This document shows positions 50,959 to 59,740 of a stretch of DNA of 64,000 bases, in pieces. The DNA is from Calditrichia bacterium (GTDB lineage Bacteria > Calditrichota > Calditrichia > RBG-13-44-9 > J075). The notes beneath the pieces are model-generated. The model had not been told where the DNA came from. It did no database searches and saw only the letters and a list, made by a program, of their open reading frames with translations. The stretch covers positions 124,001 to 188,000 of the forward strand of contig JANQRS010000021.1 in the NCBI GenBank assembly GCA_028284445.1, in the 5' to 3' direction. The position numbers and the translations under genes are program-made. Within the stretch, counting starts at the first letter, position 1. The number at the start of each line of letters is the position of its first letter.

Positions 50959-52890
50959 CTATCTGTCTGCGCCCTCCCGTTGTTTTCGCTCAATCTTTAC
51001 GACAACATTTTTACTAAACCAATCTCCCTGTGGATAAGTGGATGGCGACATTATGTAGTGGCCCACTCTTATACCCTTTTGCGGCCTCAGTATTTGACCA
51101 ATATCTCTATCTCCCTGCTCGATGATAGATGCGTCAATTGGGACAGTTGTAACAAGCACTTTATGCTGTATGCGATCCGCATCTTCATCATCGTCCAACC
51201 AATAGAAAATCGGTTCTTCCATAACGAAAGTTGATTTCGGTTTAGAGCCGGAACTGTTTTTTTCAACCTTCATTTGCCCCATGGACAAAATGCCGTAGTC
51301 GTTGCTAAATCCCAAGACGGTCACATAAATATCAATATGCAGATCGTTTTTCACTTTAAAGCGACATGAAAAATCCTTACCGGTGAAAGCCAGAGTAGTT
51401 TCCTTGTCCCCCTTATATGCGCGCCGACGCCCACCTTCCTCTGCAATTGACACTTCTACTTCAACTTTTGCAGGGTCGAGCATGGAACGGGCATTTTCCA
51501 ATTTCAATATTCGCTCCCAACGAATCACTGCTTCTACAGCTTCGACGATCTGATTGACGCGTAGCCATCCCACACCTTCGATCAACTTTCCGTCGCTATT
51601 TTTTAACAGCAGGTTCTCACCTTCCTGCTCAATATAGAATCGCCAATCCGCTTGATCCGGCGATTCAGCCGCCGTTTCCGGAAAGATATTCAAGCTACGA
51701 AGGGTGCTATTGGCCTTAATCGAGGCCAAGGTTTCTTTATCAACGCCAACAAGCCCAAGCGGCTCTAGAGGAGCCAGCCGGCAATAAGCCTGCCGAAAGA
51801 GCGCAAAATCCCAGGACTGAATATTGGCAGCCACGACTTCCGCAATGTTCAACAAATTGCCTCTCGCAGCCCTCCCCTGCTTATCATTCTCATCGAGCTC
51901 GGCCAGGGAATCGATTGCCTGGGCCAAGAGTGCCGGATCATTGAATAAACGATTGACGGAATAGCCAAATTTTTTCTCCACCGCTTTGCCTTGCCTGCCG
52001 CTGTGGTATTCAAGGGCCGCGTGATAGCTTGAAACGGCACGTAGGTGATTCCCATGTTGAGAATATGCCTGAGCAAGTTCAATATATGCAGCATATTCTC
52101 CCAGGCTAATCGCTTCGCCGAAGGCCGCAATAGCGGCCTCAATATCGCCGGCTTCAAGTGCTGCTTTTCCGCGCTTTGCAGCCGCCTCTCGCTGCAAATC
52201 AGGATCCTGGGATTCAATAAACTTCTCCACTTCTTCCCGGTTTCCAACTGTCGCCCCCGCTTCCAGGTAGGCGGAATAAGCATCTATCACATCGTTCTGG
52301 TTTACTGCTTCAACGAAGCCCAACAAGGCTTTGCCGAGATAGTATTGCGCAGCAGCATTTCCCGGATCAGCTTCAATAGCACGCCGCAAAAGGGCCACAA
52401 TCCGGGCCCAGGAGGGTCCGGATGAAGCTGTATCAACCTCAGCTTCACCTTCTTCATCTTGGGCAGCAAGTAATTCGACCGCTTCTCCACCCTCATCATT
52501 TAGTTGCTTTTCAGCAAGCTTCGTCAGGAGTAGAATGCGTCCCAGCGGATAAAAGGCATCTTCATCCCGATTTTCCTCCGCTTGCTCCAGCGCTGCAACA
52601 GCCGCATTTTGCCTGCCAAGGACATCATGAACAACCCCGAGATCAACTCGCAGGTCCTCATTCCCGGCATTCATATTCTCTTCGATCTGTTCACAAATAT
52701 TCTCAAGCAATAGCCGGTCAATCTCTCCCGATATATCAGTCTTCAAATCGATATGGCCGGCAAATTGTCCCGGCTTTGCCCACCTCGCGATCGGATGGAA
52801 TGCGGCCAGTCGTCTTTTGTGCTGTATTCCAAGCGCTTCAATCCAATCCGACGGATCGTAATCAATCGGCCCTAAATTTAAAAGTGACAT
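50959..52890 (-). CDS. TPR protein with DUF4384-like C-terminus, partner of the caspase-like protein
   Basis: This 643-residue cytoplasmic protein (no signal peptide) carries scattered TPR units (YYLGKALLGFVEAVNQNDVIDAYSAYLEAGA, AAKRGKAALEAGDIEAAIAAFGEAI, AYIELAQAYSQHGNHLRAVSSYHAAL). The last 200 residues (FSCRFKVKNDLHIDIYVTVLGFSNDYGILSMGQM...HKVLVTTVPIDASI) resemble by eye the beta-sandwich DUF4384-type domain often found near bacterial caspase homologues. Its ATG is 4 bases from the end of the caspase gene, so the two are co-translated. It probably binds or is cut by that protein. Confidence 0.8.
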   Translation of the reverse strand: MSLLNLGPIDYDPSDWIEALGIQHKRRLAAFHPIARWAKPGQFAGHIDLKTDISGEIDRLLLENICEQIEENMNAGNEDLRVDLGVVHDVLGRQNAAVAALEQAEENRDEDAFYPLGRILLLTKLAEKQLNDEGGEAVELLAAQDEEGEAEVDTASSGPSWARIVALLRRAIEADPGNAAAQYYLGKALLGFVEAVNQNDVIDAYSAYLEAGATVGNREEVEKFIESQDPDLQREAAAKRGKAALEAGDIEAAIAAFGEAISLGEYAAYIELAQAYSQHGNHLRAVSSYHAALEYHSGRQGKAVEKKFGYSVNRLFNDPALLAQAIDSLAELDENDKQGRAARGNLLNIAEVVAANIQSWDFALFRQAYCRLAPLEPLGLVGVDKETLASIKANSTLRSLNIFPETAAESPDQADWRFYIEQEGENLLLKNSDGKLIEGVGWLRVNQIVEAVEAVIRWERILKLENARSMLDPAKVEVEVSIAEEGGRRRAYKGDKETTLAFTGKDFSCRFKVKNDLHIDIYVTVLGFSNDYGILSMGQMKVEKNSSGSKPKSTFVMEEPIFYWLDDDEDADRIQHKVLVTTVPIDASIIEQGDRDIGQILRPQKGIRVGHYIMSPSTYPQGDWFSKNVVVKIERKQREGADR

Positions 52891-52894
52891 GAGT

Positions 52895-55800
52895 CTACCC
52901 GCCTGAATTTTGAGTCGTACTACGTTGAGTTAACACAGACAGCACCTCTTCAATATTTCGCGTTGCATTCTGCTGGAAATGGGTCATGAGCCTTTGGCTT
53001 AGAACGCTACTTTTATCCGGACCATATTCATAACAGATGGGCTCCGGCTCAGAAGGGTTATGTTCAAAACTACCGGGCACGATCATGAGGTTACCAAATG
53101 GAAATTTCAGTTGCCCATTATCCTCGACGGCTTCAGATGCAGTCGACATTTCGGGCACATCCTGCTCGGCATCCATTGAACGTCTTCTTGAAGAGATTGC
53201 TTCGGCGGCTGGACGCGAGTATCGGGGACCATCAGACTTAAAGCCGCAATCAAGCACGACAGTCAGATGACGGGCATCTTTAGACCACGCAGCAAGATCA
53301 GACAGCAATATAGGATCTGCAGGCTTTTTAGTCGGCTGATCCTGGAAGCGTTCCTCACGATAGCTATCAAATGGCAGAATAGCTTCGGAATTGTTAGCTA
53401 CACTTTCAGACCCGGCCCCGGCATAAAAGAAAAAGGCCGGTTTATTTTTCGCATGCCGTGCCAGTTGCCTAAATCGCTTCCTAATATTTACCCGTGTCGC
53501 GTCCGCATTTTTGAGCAGTATTATGTTCTCTTCTTTGTATCCCCATCCCTGCAGAACTTCTTTCCAGGCTTCAGCTTCTTTTACGGCGGCTTTTACGCCG
53601 GCAATATTACTGTTTTCCATATATTCACCGAGTGCTACCAAAAGCGCATGACCTTCGCTGTTCGCCGCCTTCAGGGCCGTCTTGCGGAATTGTTCTATTT
53701 TTCTCCGAATCGCCGCGGGGATTTCTTTCGACTCGCTCAGACATCTATCCAGGGCAGAGCGGGCTTTCTCCGGGAGACCCACTGCCATAGCACTTTGGGC
53801 CATTTCCAGCAGCACTTTCCATAAGCGTAAGTCGGCGTAACCAGGATCACCACCGTCCTTCGGATCGTCTGTTGAGGAAGTAAGGAACATCTCGTAATAC
53901 GTTAATGCTCGCTGATGAGCGTCATTCTTGTGAAACAGACGCGCAATTCTCAGAACATCCATTGCTGCAAGATCAAGCTTCTGTTTCTCAAGAACTGTGG
54001 CTACACTTTCTACGGCCTTCTCCGACAGCTGTTGCGGCGGCCCAAACACAGAACTGATGAGGGTCTGAAATCCGCTGTCTGCAACAAGTGCCTCGTATAA
54101 AAATTCTTCATCCCTGGAGAAGACCGGCGTTTGACCAATATGATCAGCCAGTTCTCGCATTCTCAAATGTACTTGCTTTTGAAAGGTGAACATGAGCGGT
54201 CCTTCTACCAGGCATCTGACAAAGGCGCGGGAAAAGAGGCCCCGGCCGTCAATCTCGTGCGCTTGTTGGCCGCTACGGGCGCTCATGAAGGTTGCGTATT
54301 CTCCTGTCCCGGCCAGCCTTTCCAATACCGGATTTGGATTGGTATCGGCAATGATGGCAGCAAACCGGGCTCGCTCCTGCAGCTTTGTCATTGTACGATG
54401 CAGTTCTTCGCAGCTAATCGCATTTTTAATGCTGTCGTCTATTGTTTTCGCATTGACCGGCAGGAAAAAGGGTGTTTCGCCTTCGTTCACGGTATCCTTA
54501 TGTGCCCATCCACTCAGGAAAACAAAGATGATGTCATGCTCTCCGGCTGCTTTTGTCAGCATTTCAAATTTCTTCAGAACAGTGCTGCGGGTGGCCTCTT
54601 TATCCAGGAGAATCTCTGAATCAAGCTTTTCACCAAATAGCTGAGTGAGTGCCTCTTCCAGCGCACGCGCATCTTCGACGCAGCCCTTGAGCGGATCTTG
54701 GTGCTGATATTTGTTAATACCAACTGCAAGAAGCTTGATTCGACGCTTGCTGGCAAGAACAGAATCTATCATGGCGACGGGTAAGGGGGTATCAGATAGA
54801 TTGTCATGCCCATCGCAGATATCCTCAAAAGTCCTCAGGGCATTTTCATACAACCTTTCAATCGCTTTCCCCGCATCCGTCTGTCGGAGCGCCAGATAGT
54901 TGCCAAATCCCAGCAGCATCTTCAGATTCAGGTCTTGATCCAGTTCCGGAACTTCGCCTGAAGCACTTTCAATAAATTGAATCGCCTCTTCAAAGGCACC
55001 GGCTTTCAGTAGGGCATGCGACTTCCACCAGGCTATTTCAATCCGTTCCTGATTCTTTTTGGTCAGCCTGAAAGCCATTTCAAATTGCTTGACGGCGGCG
55101 CGGTAGCGTTCATATTCCGGCTTGAACTCCGCGAGATCGAGCAATAGTTTGCCGGCGTTAAGATGCTTAACAGCATTGGCCTTCTTGCGAAAAACAAACT
55201 GTCCGCCTTCATGCCCAGGCACTCGCAGTGATTCACTGCGCGGCGTCTGCTGCTCATCTGCAGCAACCACTTCCAGTACTTTCGAACCGAGATCCTGTAC
55301 GGAAATGTTTTCGGCCTTCCGGAGCTCAGCAAGTATGCTCCGGGCAAAGGGACTGTTATCTCCTTCTTTACCATCAGACACAACTTCATTCCGCCCGGCA
55401 GTAATCCCCCAGCGGGACGGATCTTTTTCGAGCCGGTTATTTTTGACGCTTTTGGTCGAACCGGAAGCGAATAGAGAACCGGAGAAGCAGGAATCTGCCA
55501 CCAATAACAAATGGTGTGCGCCAAAACTGGTCAGGAAGTCACGAATGGTGCTATTGGATACATATTTTGAGTAGTCTTTTGGTCCGGCGTCGGCAGGAAT
55601 CCAGTAACCTTGCTCGAGGTCCTTGTCAAACCATCCGTGTCCGGAGTAGAAGAGAACAACATTTACCTTCTCATCTTCATTTGCCGCACGATGTGCGCGA
55701 ATTTTATCTCCCAGGTCGCTGAGTGTATTGAATATTGTTGAGCGGGTTGCGGGATGGTGAGGGAATTCAATGTGGTCACGGAGGCGGGATACTTGCTGCG

Positions 55801-56320
55801 CGATATCGTGTATTGACGTGGCATCGGAAGCGTCGGCTGCTTTCTTATCAATGGCCTGCTTTAAATGCTGCAGCTTTTTCAGGAACCTGGCTTTCTCTTG
55901 CGGCTCATGCAGTGGGCCGTAGCCACTCAGCAGCATTGTCTCGACGGTCTGCATAGCGGTGTTGACGGCCCGCGCTCGCTTGAAGACACCCGCCGCTCCT
56001 ACCAGCCTTTTAATTTTGCGCCAATCCTCGTGTAGAATCTTCAGCTGAACTTTTGGCGACGGCTTGGCAACCAGGTCAGCATATTTTTTATCATAGCTGC
56101 CGCCGCAGACGAAGGTGACATCTTCACGTTCAAATTCAAACTCTTCAGTCAGCAGTTCGATCAAGTCCTGGGCATCTTTCACACAGTTGTAAAGTGGACT
56201 CTCGTATTCGTAATCATTAATAGCGATGGCCAGTAAATAGTTCTTCGCTTTATAAAAAGCGGAAGACTTGACAACAGGCTCCTGTCTTCCGCCTGCTTTG
56301 GTTCTCGGTTTGTTATTCAT
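52895..56320 (-). CDS. Triple caspase-fold (peptidase C14) protein, one domain intact
   Basis: Positions are counted from the in-frame GTG at 56335; the ATG at 56320 is residue 6. Domain 1 (about 28-385) has the complete dyad: His233 in YSGHG and Cys283 in ADSCFSG, with an insert of about 110 residues before the His strand. A helical TPR-like stretch follows (390-520). Domain 2 (about 530-715) keeps the fold, but SGH reads SGW (Trp610) and DSC reads DTN (Asn666). A second helical stretch spans 770-890. Domain 3 (about 893-1095) reads YAGAG (Ala974) and LDCGF, with Cys1030 shifted by one. The protein is cytoplasmic, so it is likely a protease regulated by two pseudo-enzyme copies. Cell-death or defence roles are inferred from family reports only. 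Confidence 0.85.
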   Translation of the reverse strand: MNNKPRTKAGGRQEPVVKSSAFYKAKNYLLAIAINDYEYESPLYNCVKDAQDLIELLTEEFEFEREDVTFVCGGSYDKKYADLVAKPSPKVQLKILHEDWRKIKRLVGAAGVFKRARAVNTAMQTVETMLLSGYGPLHEPQEKARFLKKLQHLKQAIDKKAADASDATSIHDIAQQVSRLRDHIEFPHHPATRSTIFNTLSDLGDKIRAHRAANEDEKVNVVLFYSGHGWFDKDLEQGYWIPADAGPKDYSKYVSNSTIRDFLTSFGAHHLLLVADSCFSGSLFASGSTKSVKNNRLEKDPSRWGITAGRNEVVSDGKEGDNSPFARSILAELRKAENISVQDLGSKVLEVVAADEQQTPRSESLRVPGHEGGQFVFRKKANAVKHLNAGKLLLDLAEFKPEYERYRAAVKQFEMAFRLTKKNQERIEIAWWKSHALLKAGAFEEAIQFIESASGEVPELDQDLNLKMLLGFGNYLALRQTDAGKAIERLYENALRTFEDICDGHDNLSDTPLPVAMIDSVLASKRRIKLLAVGINKYQHQDPLKGCVEDARALEEALTQLFGEKLDSEILLDKEATRSTVLKKFEMLTKAAGEHDIIFVFLSGWAHKDTVNEGETPFFLPVNAKTIDDSIKNAISCEELHRTMTKLQERARFAAIIADTNPNPVLERLAGTGEYATFMSARSGQQAHEIDGRGLFSRAFVRCLVEGPLMFTFQKQVHLRMRELADHIGQTPVFSRDEEFLYEALVADSGFQTLISSVFGPPQQLSEKAVESVATVLEKQKLDLAAMDVLRIARLFHKNDAHQRALTYYEMFLTSSTDDPKDGGDPGYADLRLWKVLLEMAQSAMAVGLPEKARSALDRCLSESKEIPAAIRRKIEQFRKTALKAANSEGHALLVALGEYMENSNIAGVKAAVKEAEAWKEVLQGWGYKEENIILLKNADATRVNIRKRFRQLARHAKNKPAFFFYAGAGSESVANNSEAILPFDSYREERFQDQPTKKPADPILLSDLAAWSKDARHLTVVLDCGFKSDGPRYSRPAAEAISSRRRSMDAEQDVPEMSTASEAVEDNGQLKFPFGNLMIVPGSFEHNPSEPEPICYEYGPDKSSVLSQRLMTHFQQNATRNIEEVLSVLTQRSTTQNSGG

Positions 56321-56497
56321 CGGAGATCTGATCACTTTCCGGGTATGATAAACGTATAGAAGAGGTAAAAGAAATACAGCCGGTATTTATAAAGGTTGGT
56401 ATAATATATCGGAAAGGGGCGTTATCAGTCAACAGGAAGGTTCTAGTGAACTGAGGATTTAGGCTTCAAAAAAGTATGAAAAAAATATTTTTTTCTA

Positions 56498-56526
56498 TTG
56501 ACTAACGCCTCTCTTCCGCTTATAAT
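56498..56526 (+). promoter_or_regulatory. Consensus sigma-70-type promoter of tRNA-Asn
   Basis: TTGACT (56498-56503), a 17-base spacer and TATAAT (56521-56526). Transcription should start about 6-8 bases on, roughly 17 bases before the mature tRNA. It is the clearest promoter in the window. Confidence 0.9.
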
Positions 56527-56549
56527 TGTTGCTCGTATTTACAACACAC

Positions 56550-56621
56550 TCCGGAGTAGCTCAGTGGTAGAGCGGGTGGCTGTTAACCACTAGGTCGGGG
56601 GTTCAAGTCCCTCCTCCGGAG
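56550..56621 (+). tRNA. tRNA-Asn (GTT)
   Basis: This 72-base cloverleaf has acceptor arms TCCGGAG (56550-56556) and CTCCGGA (56614-56620), discriminator G, anticodon GTT at 56582-56584, and the GGTTCAAGTCC T-arm. The 3' CCA is not encoded (CAA follows). G at position 73 is right for tRNA-Asn. Confidence 0.97.
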
Positions 56622-56688
56622 CAAAGAAAAGAAGGCCCTCCAAATCACTGTTTTACAGAGACTTGGAGGGCCTTCTTTTCTTTGCTCC
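56618..56688 (+). terminator. 26-bp perfect hairpin growing out of the tRNA 3' end
   Basis: The left arm (56618-56643) begins with the last four bases of the tRNA (GGAG) and is matched without error by 56663-56688. The 19-base loop contains a small CTGT/ACAG stem. It most simply terminates the tRNA transcript. Competition with the acceptor stem for GGAG is possible. Confidence 0.85.
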
Positions 56689-56812
56689 AGCATCTCTTTA
56701 ATAACAAAGCTCTAGTAATTCAGAAAGGTTTATTGCTGGCTTTTGCCCTCTCAACATGAAGTTTTGATTTGGGCACTTACCTAAGCTTAGACAACATCCT
56801 CTACTGTGACGA

Positions 56813-57148
56813 TCATTTGCTCGGTTCTTTATGGTCTTGCTCAGGTCTATTGTTGTTTCTTGGAGAGTCAGTGTCCGGTTCTAAAAATGCGGTTTCCTCT
56901 GGTCGATTATGGCCGTTCGTGTCCAAAATTTCCAGGAAGGCGCGTTTGCTATACCTAGCGGCAACAGCAATTAAGAGGGTTCTAATCGAACGAATATTTT
57001 CCCCTTTTCGCCCGATCACCTGCCCCATGTCCCCGCCAGCAACTCGAGCTTCAAAAACAATAGTACGTTGGCCCAGGATCTCAGTCACCTGAACCTCGTC
57101 CGGTTCATCAACGACATATTTAATCAATTCTTCAACAAACTCCTTCAT
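56813..57148 (-). CDS. khpA: KH-domain RNA-binding protein KhpA-like
   Basis: The start is the ATG at 57148 after AAGGTGG. The first 78 or so residues match KhpA/YlqC (MKEFVEELIKYVVDEPDEVQVTE...GQVIGRKGENIRSIRTLLIAVA), with the GxxG loop GRKG. KhpA forms a dimer with KhpB and binds many small RNAs and mRNAs. Here a tail of about 30 polar residues (RPEETAFLEPDTDSPRNNNRPEQDHKEPSK) is added, and the usual ribosomal neighbours (rpsP, rimM) are missing. It is the last gene of the minus-strand RNA-binding cluster. Confidence 0.9.
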   Translation of the reverse strand: MKEFVEELIKYVVDEPDEVQVTEILGQRTIVFEARVAGGDMGQVIGRKGENIRSIRTLLIAVAARYSKRAFLEILDTNGHNRPEETAFLEPDTDSPRNNNRPEQDHKEPSK

Positions 57149-57338
57149 CAATAACCACCTTGATCTCAGAGAATTCTTTGGCATCGATTAAACGAAAGCC
57201 TCATTATTAAACAAGCTACTAGGTGCCGACACGAGATGCTCTGATCGTTACTATTGAGAATATTCCTGCTTAACTAGAGGAAGCAGAAAACCTTCGACAT
57301 ATCGATGAGAACAAATAACATTTAGTGAGTCTCATGAA

Positions 57339-58202
57339 TTAGCCTAAGAAGGCACGGAGAGCGCCACTACGTGAAAAATGGCGAAGGCGTACTAGAGCTT
57401 TCTCCTTAATTTGCCGAATTCGTTCGCGAGTCAAATTCAAATGCTCCGCAATTTCCTGTAAAGTCTGGGGACGTTCACCTCCTAACCCGAAATACATTCT
57501 TATTATGGCTGCTTCGCGCTTTGTCAATGTCGCCAGAGAACGTTCTATTTCGACTTCCAAAGATTCTTCTATCAAGTGCGAGTCAGGGGATTGTAGGTGT
57601 TTATCTTCGATAACGTCGAGCAGGCGATTATTGTCATCGCCGCCAAAGGGCGCATCGATAGACAAATGCCGTCCGGCCACCTGAAGAGTTAGTATTACCT
57701 CAGAATCTTTGAGATTGAGTTGAGCGGCGATTTCGCCTGAACTTGGTTCGCGATCAATTTCTTGCTCAAGCCGGCTAGCAGCCTTGCTAATTTGGGTCAA
57801 TGCACTAACCCGGTTTAAAGGTAGACGTACTACCCGGGGATGATCAGCCAGAGCTTGAGTAATTCCCTGGCGAATCCACCAAACCGCGTACGAAATAAAC
57901 TTGAAGCCGCGTGTTTCATCGAAGCGTGTTGCGGCTTTTATCAGGCCTAAATTCCCTTCGTTGATTAGATCACCCAAAGAAAGGCCTTTTTTTTGATATT
58001 TTTTGGCAATAGTGACAACGAAGCGAAGATTCGCCCTGATCAATTGCTCCAAAGCCTGCTGATCTCCTTGCCTGATTCGCTGAGCCAATTCAACTTCTTT
58101 TTCCAAAGTCAATAAAGGAACGTGCCCAATTTCATGGAGGTATAGATCTAAAGACTGGCTAGCACGACTATTAAATATTCCTGTCACAAATAAAGTCTCC
58201 AC
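57339..58202 (-). CDS. RpoD/SigA-type sigma factor without region 1.1
   Basis: This 287-residue sigma-70 protein has region 1.2 ([27 protein letters not shown]), 2 ([56 protein letters not shown]), 3, and 4 with the helix-turn-helix [28 protein letters not shown]. Size and order equal the group 1/2 sigma of FCB bacteria. The start is GTG at 58202 or an inner GTG. Company of cold-shock and RNA-binding genes suggests a group 2 stress sigma, though it could be the primary factor. Confidence 0.92.
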   Translation of the reverse strand: METLFVTGIFNSRASQSLDLYLHEIGHVPLLTLEKEVELAQRIRQGDQQALEQLIRANLRFVVTIAKKYQKKGLSLGDLINEGNLGLIKAATRFDETRGFKFISYAVWWIRQGITQALADHPRVVRLPLNRVSALTQISKAASRLEQEIDREPSSGEIAAQLNLKDSEVILTLQVAGRHLSIDAPFGGDDNNRLLDVIEDKHLQSPDSHLIEESLEVEIERSLATLTKREAAIIRMYFGLGGERPQTLQEIAEHLNLTRERIRQIKEKALVRLRHFSRSGALRAFLG

Positions 58203-58317
58203 TTTTTCTCGCTTACATCACGTCCATTTAACAATAAATCCGGGTAATGAATTCCAATATAACTTCTGCAAGTCCAGGGAATACAAGAATTTAGTCTATG
58301 CTACTAATTACCTTGGT

Positions 58318-58563
58318 CTATTGAGGGAATTTAAGCGTATATAACCAGCCAGGGATTGAGACAGTCGCCTCGCTGTTGTTGTGCGCCGTTAACTTTATCA
58401 GCGACTTTTGCAACCAGACAATTCGGCCATCATGGTCTATCTGGATTGATTTTACCGTCTCATCGCGAACCAAAACGTCGATTACAATTGCTTGCTTGAC
58501 CGAATTATTGAATAGCCAATTCATTATTGATTTTAGTGGGTTAATTCGGTTCATTTTTTTCAT
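58318..58563 (-). CDS. Small hypothetical protein
   Basis: This 81-residue product runs from the ATG at 58563 (or 58554); AGGTG lies just upstream. The longer open frame would overlap the RRM gene and is rejected. One helix-like N-terminus (INPLKSIMNWLFNN) precedes beta-rich sequence (QAIVIDVLVRDETVKSIQIDHDGRIVWLQ). No family was recognised. Its position between the RRM and sigma genes suggests co-transcription. Confidence 0.5.
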   Translation of the reverse strand: MKKMNRINPLKSIMNWLFNNSVKQAIVIDVLVRDETVKSIQIDHDGRIVWLQKSLIKLTAHNNSEATVSIPGWLYTLKFPQ

Positions 58564-58645
58564 ATCACCTAATCTTTGAAGGCATTCCCGAAAGACAGAA
58601 TTATTCAAAATGACCACTTTCAAAAATTGTGGTCGACAAAGGGAT

Positions 58646-58939
58646 CTAGTTTCGTCTATCCCTGCCTTTTTTGCCTCCCGACCGGCGTCCTTGTTTAGAT
58701 CGTGCCCGCGCTTCATTTACAACAATCTTGCTTCCTTTCAGCTCACTGTCATTTAAATCATCTATTGCCGCTTGGGCTTCTGCCCCAGATTCAATCACGA
58801 TAAATGCAAATCCTTTCGATACACCACTTATTTTGTCTTTGATGAGATTGACCGATTCTACAACTCCAAATCCTTCAAAAGCTGTACGGAGATCGTCTTC
58901 CGCAACCTCTAGTGATAGATTACCGACATAGATATTCAT
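58646..58939 (-). CDS. RRM RNA-binding protein (minus copy)
   Basis: This 97-residue protein is a single RNA-recognition motif with RNP2 IYVGNL (3-8) and RNP1 KGFAFIVI, then an Arg/Gly/Lys tail (RSKQGRRSGGKKGRDRR). Such small RRM proteins occur in cyanobacteria and FCB phyla and are often cold-induced. It is closely similar to the plus-strand RRM protein at 60151 along its whole length. It lies downstream of a cold-shock gene, mirroring the other copy. Confidence 0.95.
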   Translation of the reverse strand: MNIYVGNLSLEVAEDDLRTAFEGFGVVESVNLIKDKISGVSKGFAFIVIESGAEAQAAIDDLNDSELKGSKIVVNEARARSKQGRRSGGKKGRDRRN

Positions 58940-59093
58940 TTATTGCTCCATTTCTAGCATAACAACAATATGACAGCATATACGCATTTATCGTTATGCA
59001 TTAAACTGATTTTTATGTATTCAATTAGCGATATTGCGAAAGTTTGTGAAACACAACTTCTAGTTGCAGTCGATGTTCCAACTTCTAGTATAG

Positions 59094-59312
59094 TCAATTT
59101 GAGAGCGCTACAACATCTTGTGCCTGAGAACCATACCTACCCTTCTGGATACTAAATTCCACTTTTTGCCCTTTTTCGAAAAAGCTGTAATAACCCACTC
59201 CAACAATAGAGCTATAGTGAACAAATAGATCCTCACTCCCATCAATTGAGATATAGCCATAACCTTTTGTTATATTGAACCATTTAACAATTCCAGTAAC
59301 ACGGACTGACAT
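59094..59312 (-). CDS. Cold-shock-domain protein (minus copy, divergent)
   Basis: This 72-residue CspA-fold protein has an AAGGA ribosome site 9 bases before the ATG. It has VKWFN, RNP1 KGYGYIS (Phe to Tyr changes against KGFGFI) and RNP2 LFVHYS. It binds single-stranded RNA or DNA and melts structure at low temperature. It is more diverged than its plus-strand paralogue. It may head a minus-strand operon (csp, RRM, 81-residue protein, sigma, khpA). Confidence 0.95.
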   Translation of the reverse strand: MSVRVTGIVKWFNITKGYGYISIDGSEDLFVHYSSIVGVGYYSFFEKGQKVEFSIQKGRYGSQAQDVVALSN

Positions 59313-59740
59313 GGTAGTTCATCCTTGACATTTTTTATGAGGGACAATTAGTTTGGCTAGTGAGAAATTCGAGTCAGGAAAGAGGTTGGCGCTGAGGAGG
59401 CTGGAATTCCTTAGTAGACAACACAACTTAGACTAAGTTCTTCGCAGAGTCAAGGTAAAAGAAGCCAGTTAGTTTCAATACTTCGAAAGTGGAAGGCAAA
59501 CTATTGAGTTTAGGCTGAGAAAGGTGAACATTGAACAGATAGGAACACTTTCGAGCCAAGACCGTGCATTAGGGGACGACCTACTTGTTTTCTAAGTCCT
59601 TGACATGTCCAAGACTTTAGTCTACCTTAGCATCACTTCTAAGGAATTCCAGCCTAACCAGGATTACTTCCCTCAGACTTGAATATCCCGAAAGTCATCT
59701 AATTTATATTTTATTTTTTCTATTTTTTGGAGTAGCAACG
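59313..59740. other. Shared divergent leader region of the two csp genes
   Basis: This stretch holds no protein gene. Its two halves are diverged inverted copies of one another: matched blocks lie at equal distances from the two csp start codons, and the midpoint is 59526.5. Each half is thus the promoter and leader of one csp gene. The region is AT-rich and ends on the plus side with a T-rich tract and GGAG. Confidence 0.75.
59398..59655. repeat. Inverted duplicate with 17-bp conserved ends
   Basis: AGGCTGGAATTCCTTAG (59398-59414) recurs inverted at 59639-59655. Inside, nested at near-equal spacing, are TAGACTAA (59429-59436 with 59617-59624), GTCAAGG (59449-59455 with 59598-59604) and CGAAAGTG (59484-59491 with 59546-59553). 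Each 17-bp block is 86 bases from its csp start codon. Confidence 0.9.

Noticed and set aside
52895..56320. A CRISPR-linked Craspase (gRAMP/TPR-CHAT) system
   Set aside because: No Cas7-like or other cas gene and no CRISPR array lie in the flanks visible here; the architecture of three C14 folds also differs.
58564..58716. Extended N-terminus of the 81-residue protein
   Set aside because: It would overlap the well-supported RRM gene by about 70 bases and has no ribosome site.
59398..59655. A fold-back MITE or a single structured riboswitch
   Set aside because: The exact symmetry with the csp start codons and the paralogous RRM genes outside makes an inverted duplication the simpler explanation.
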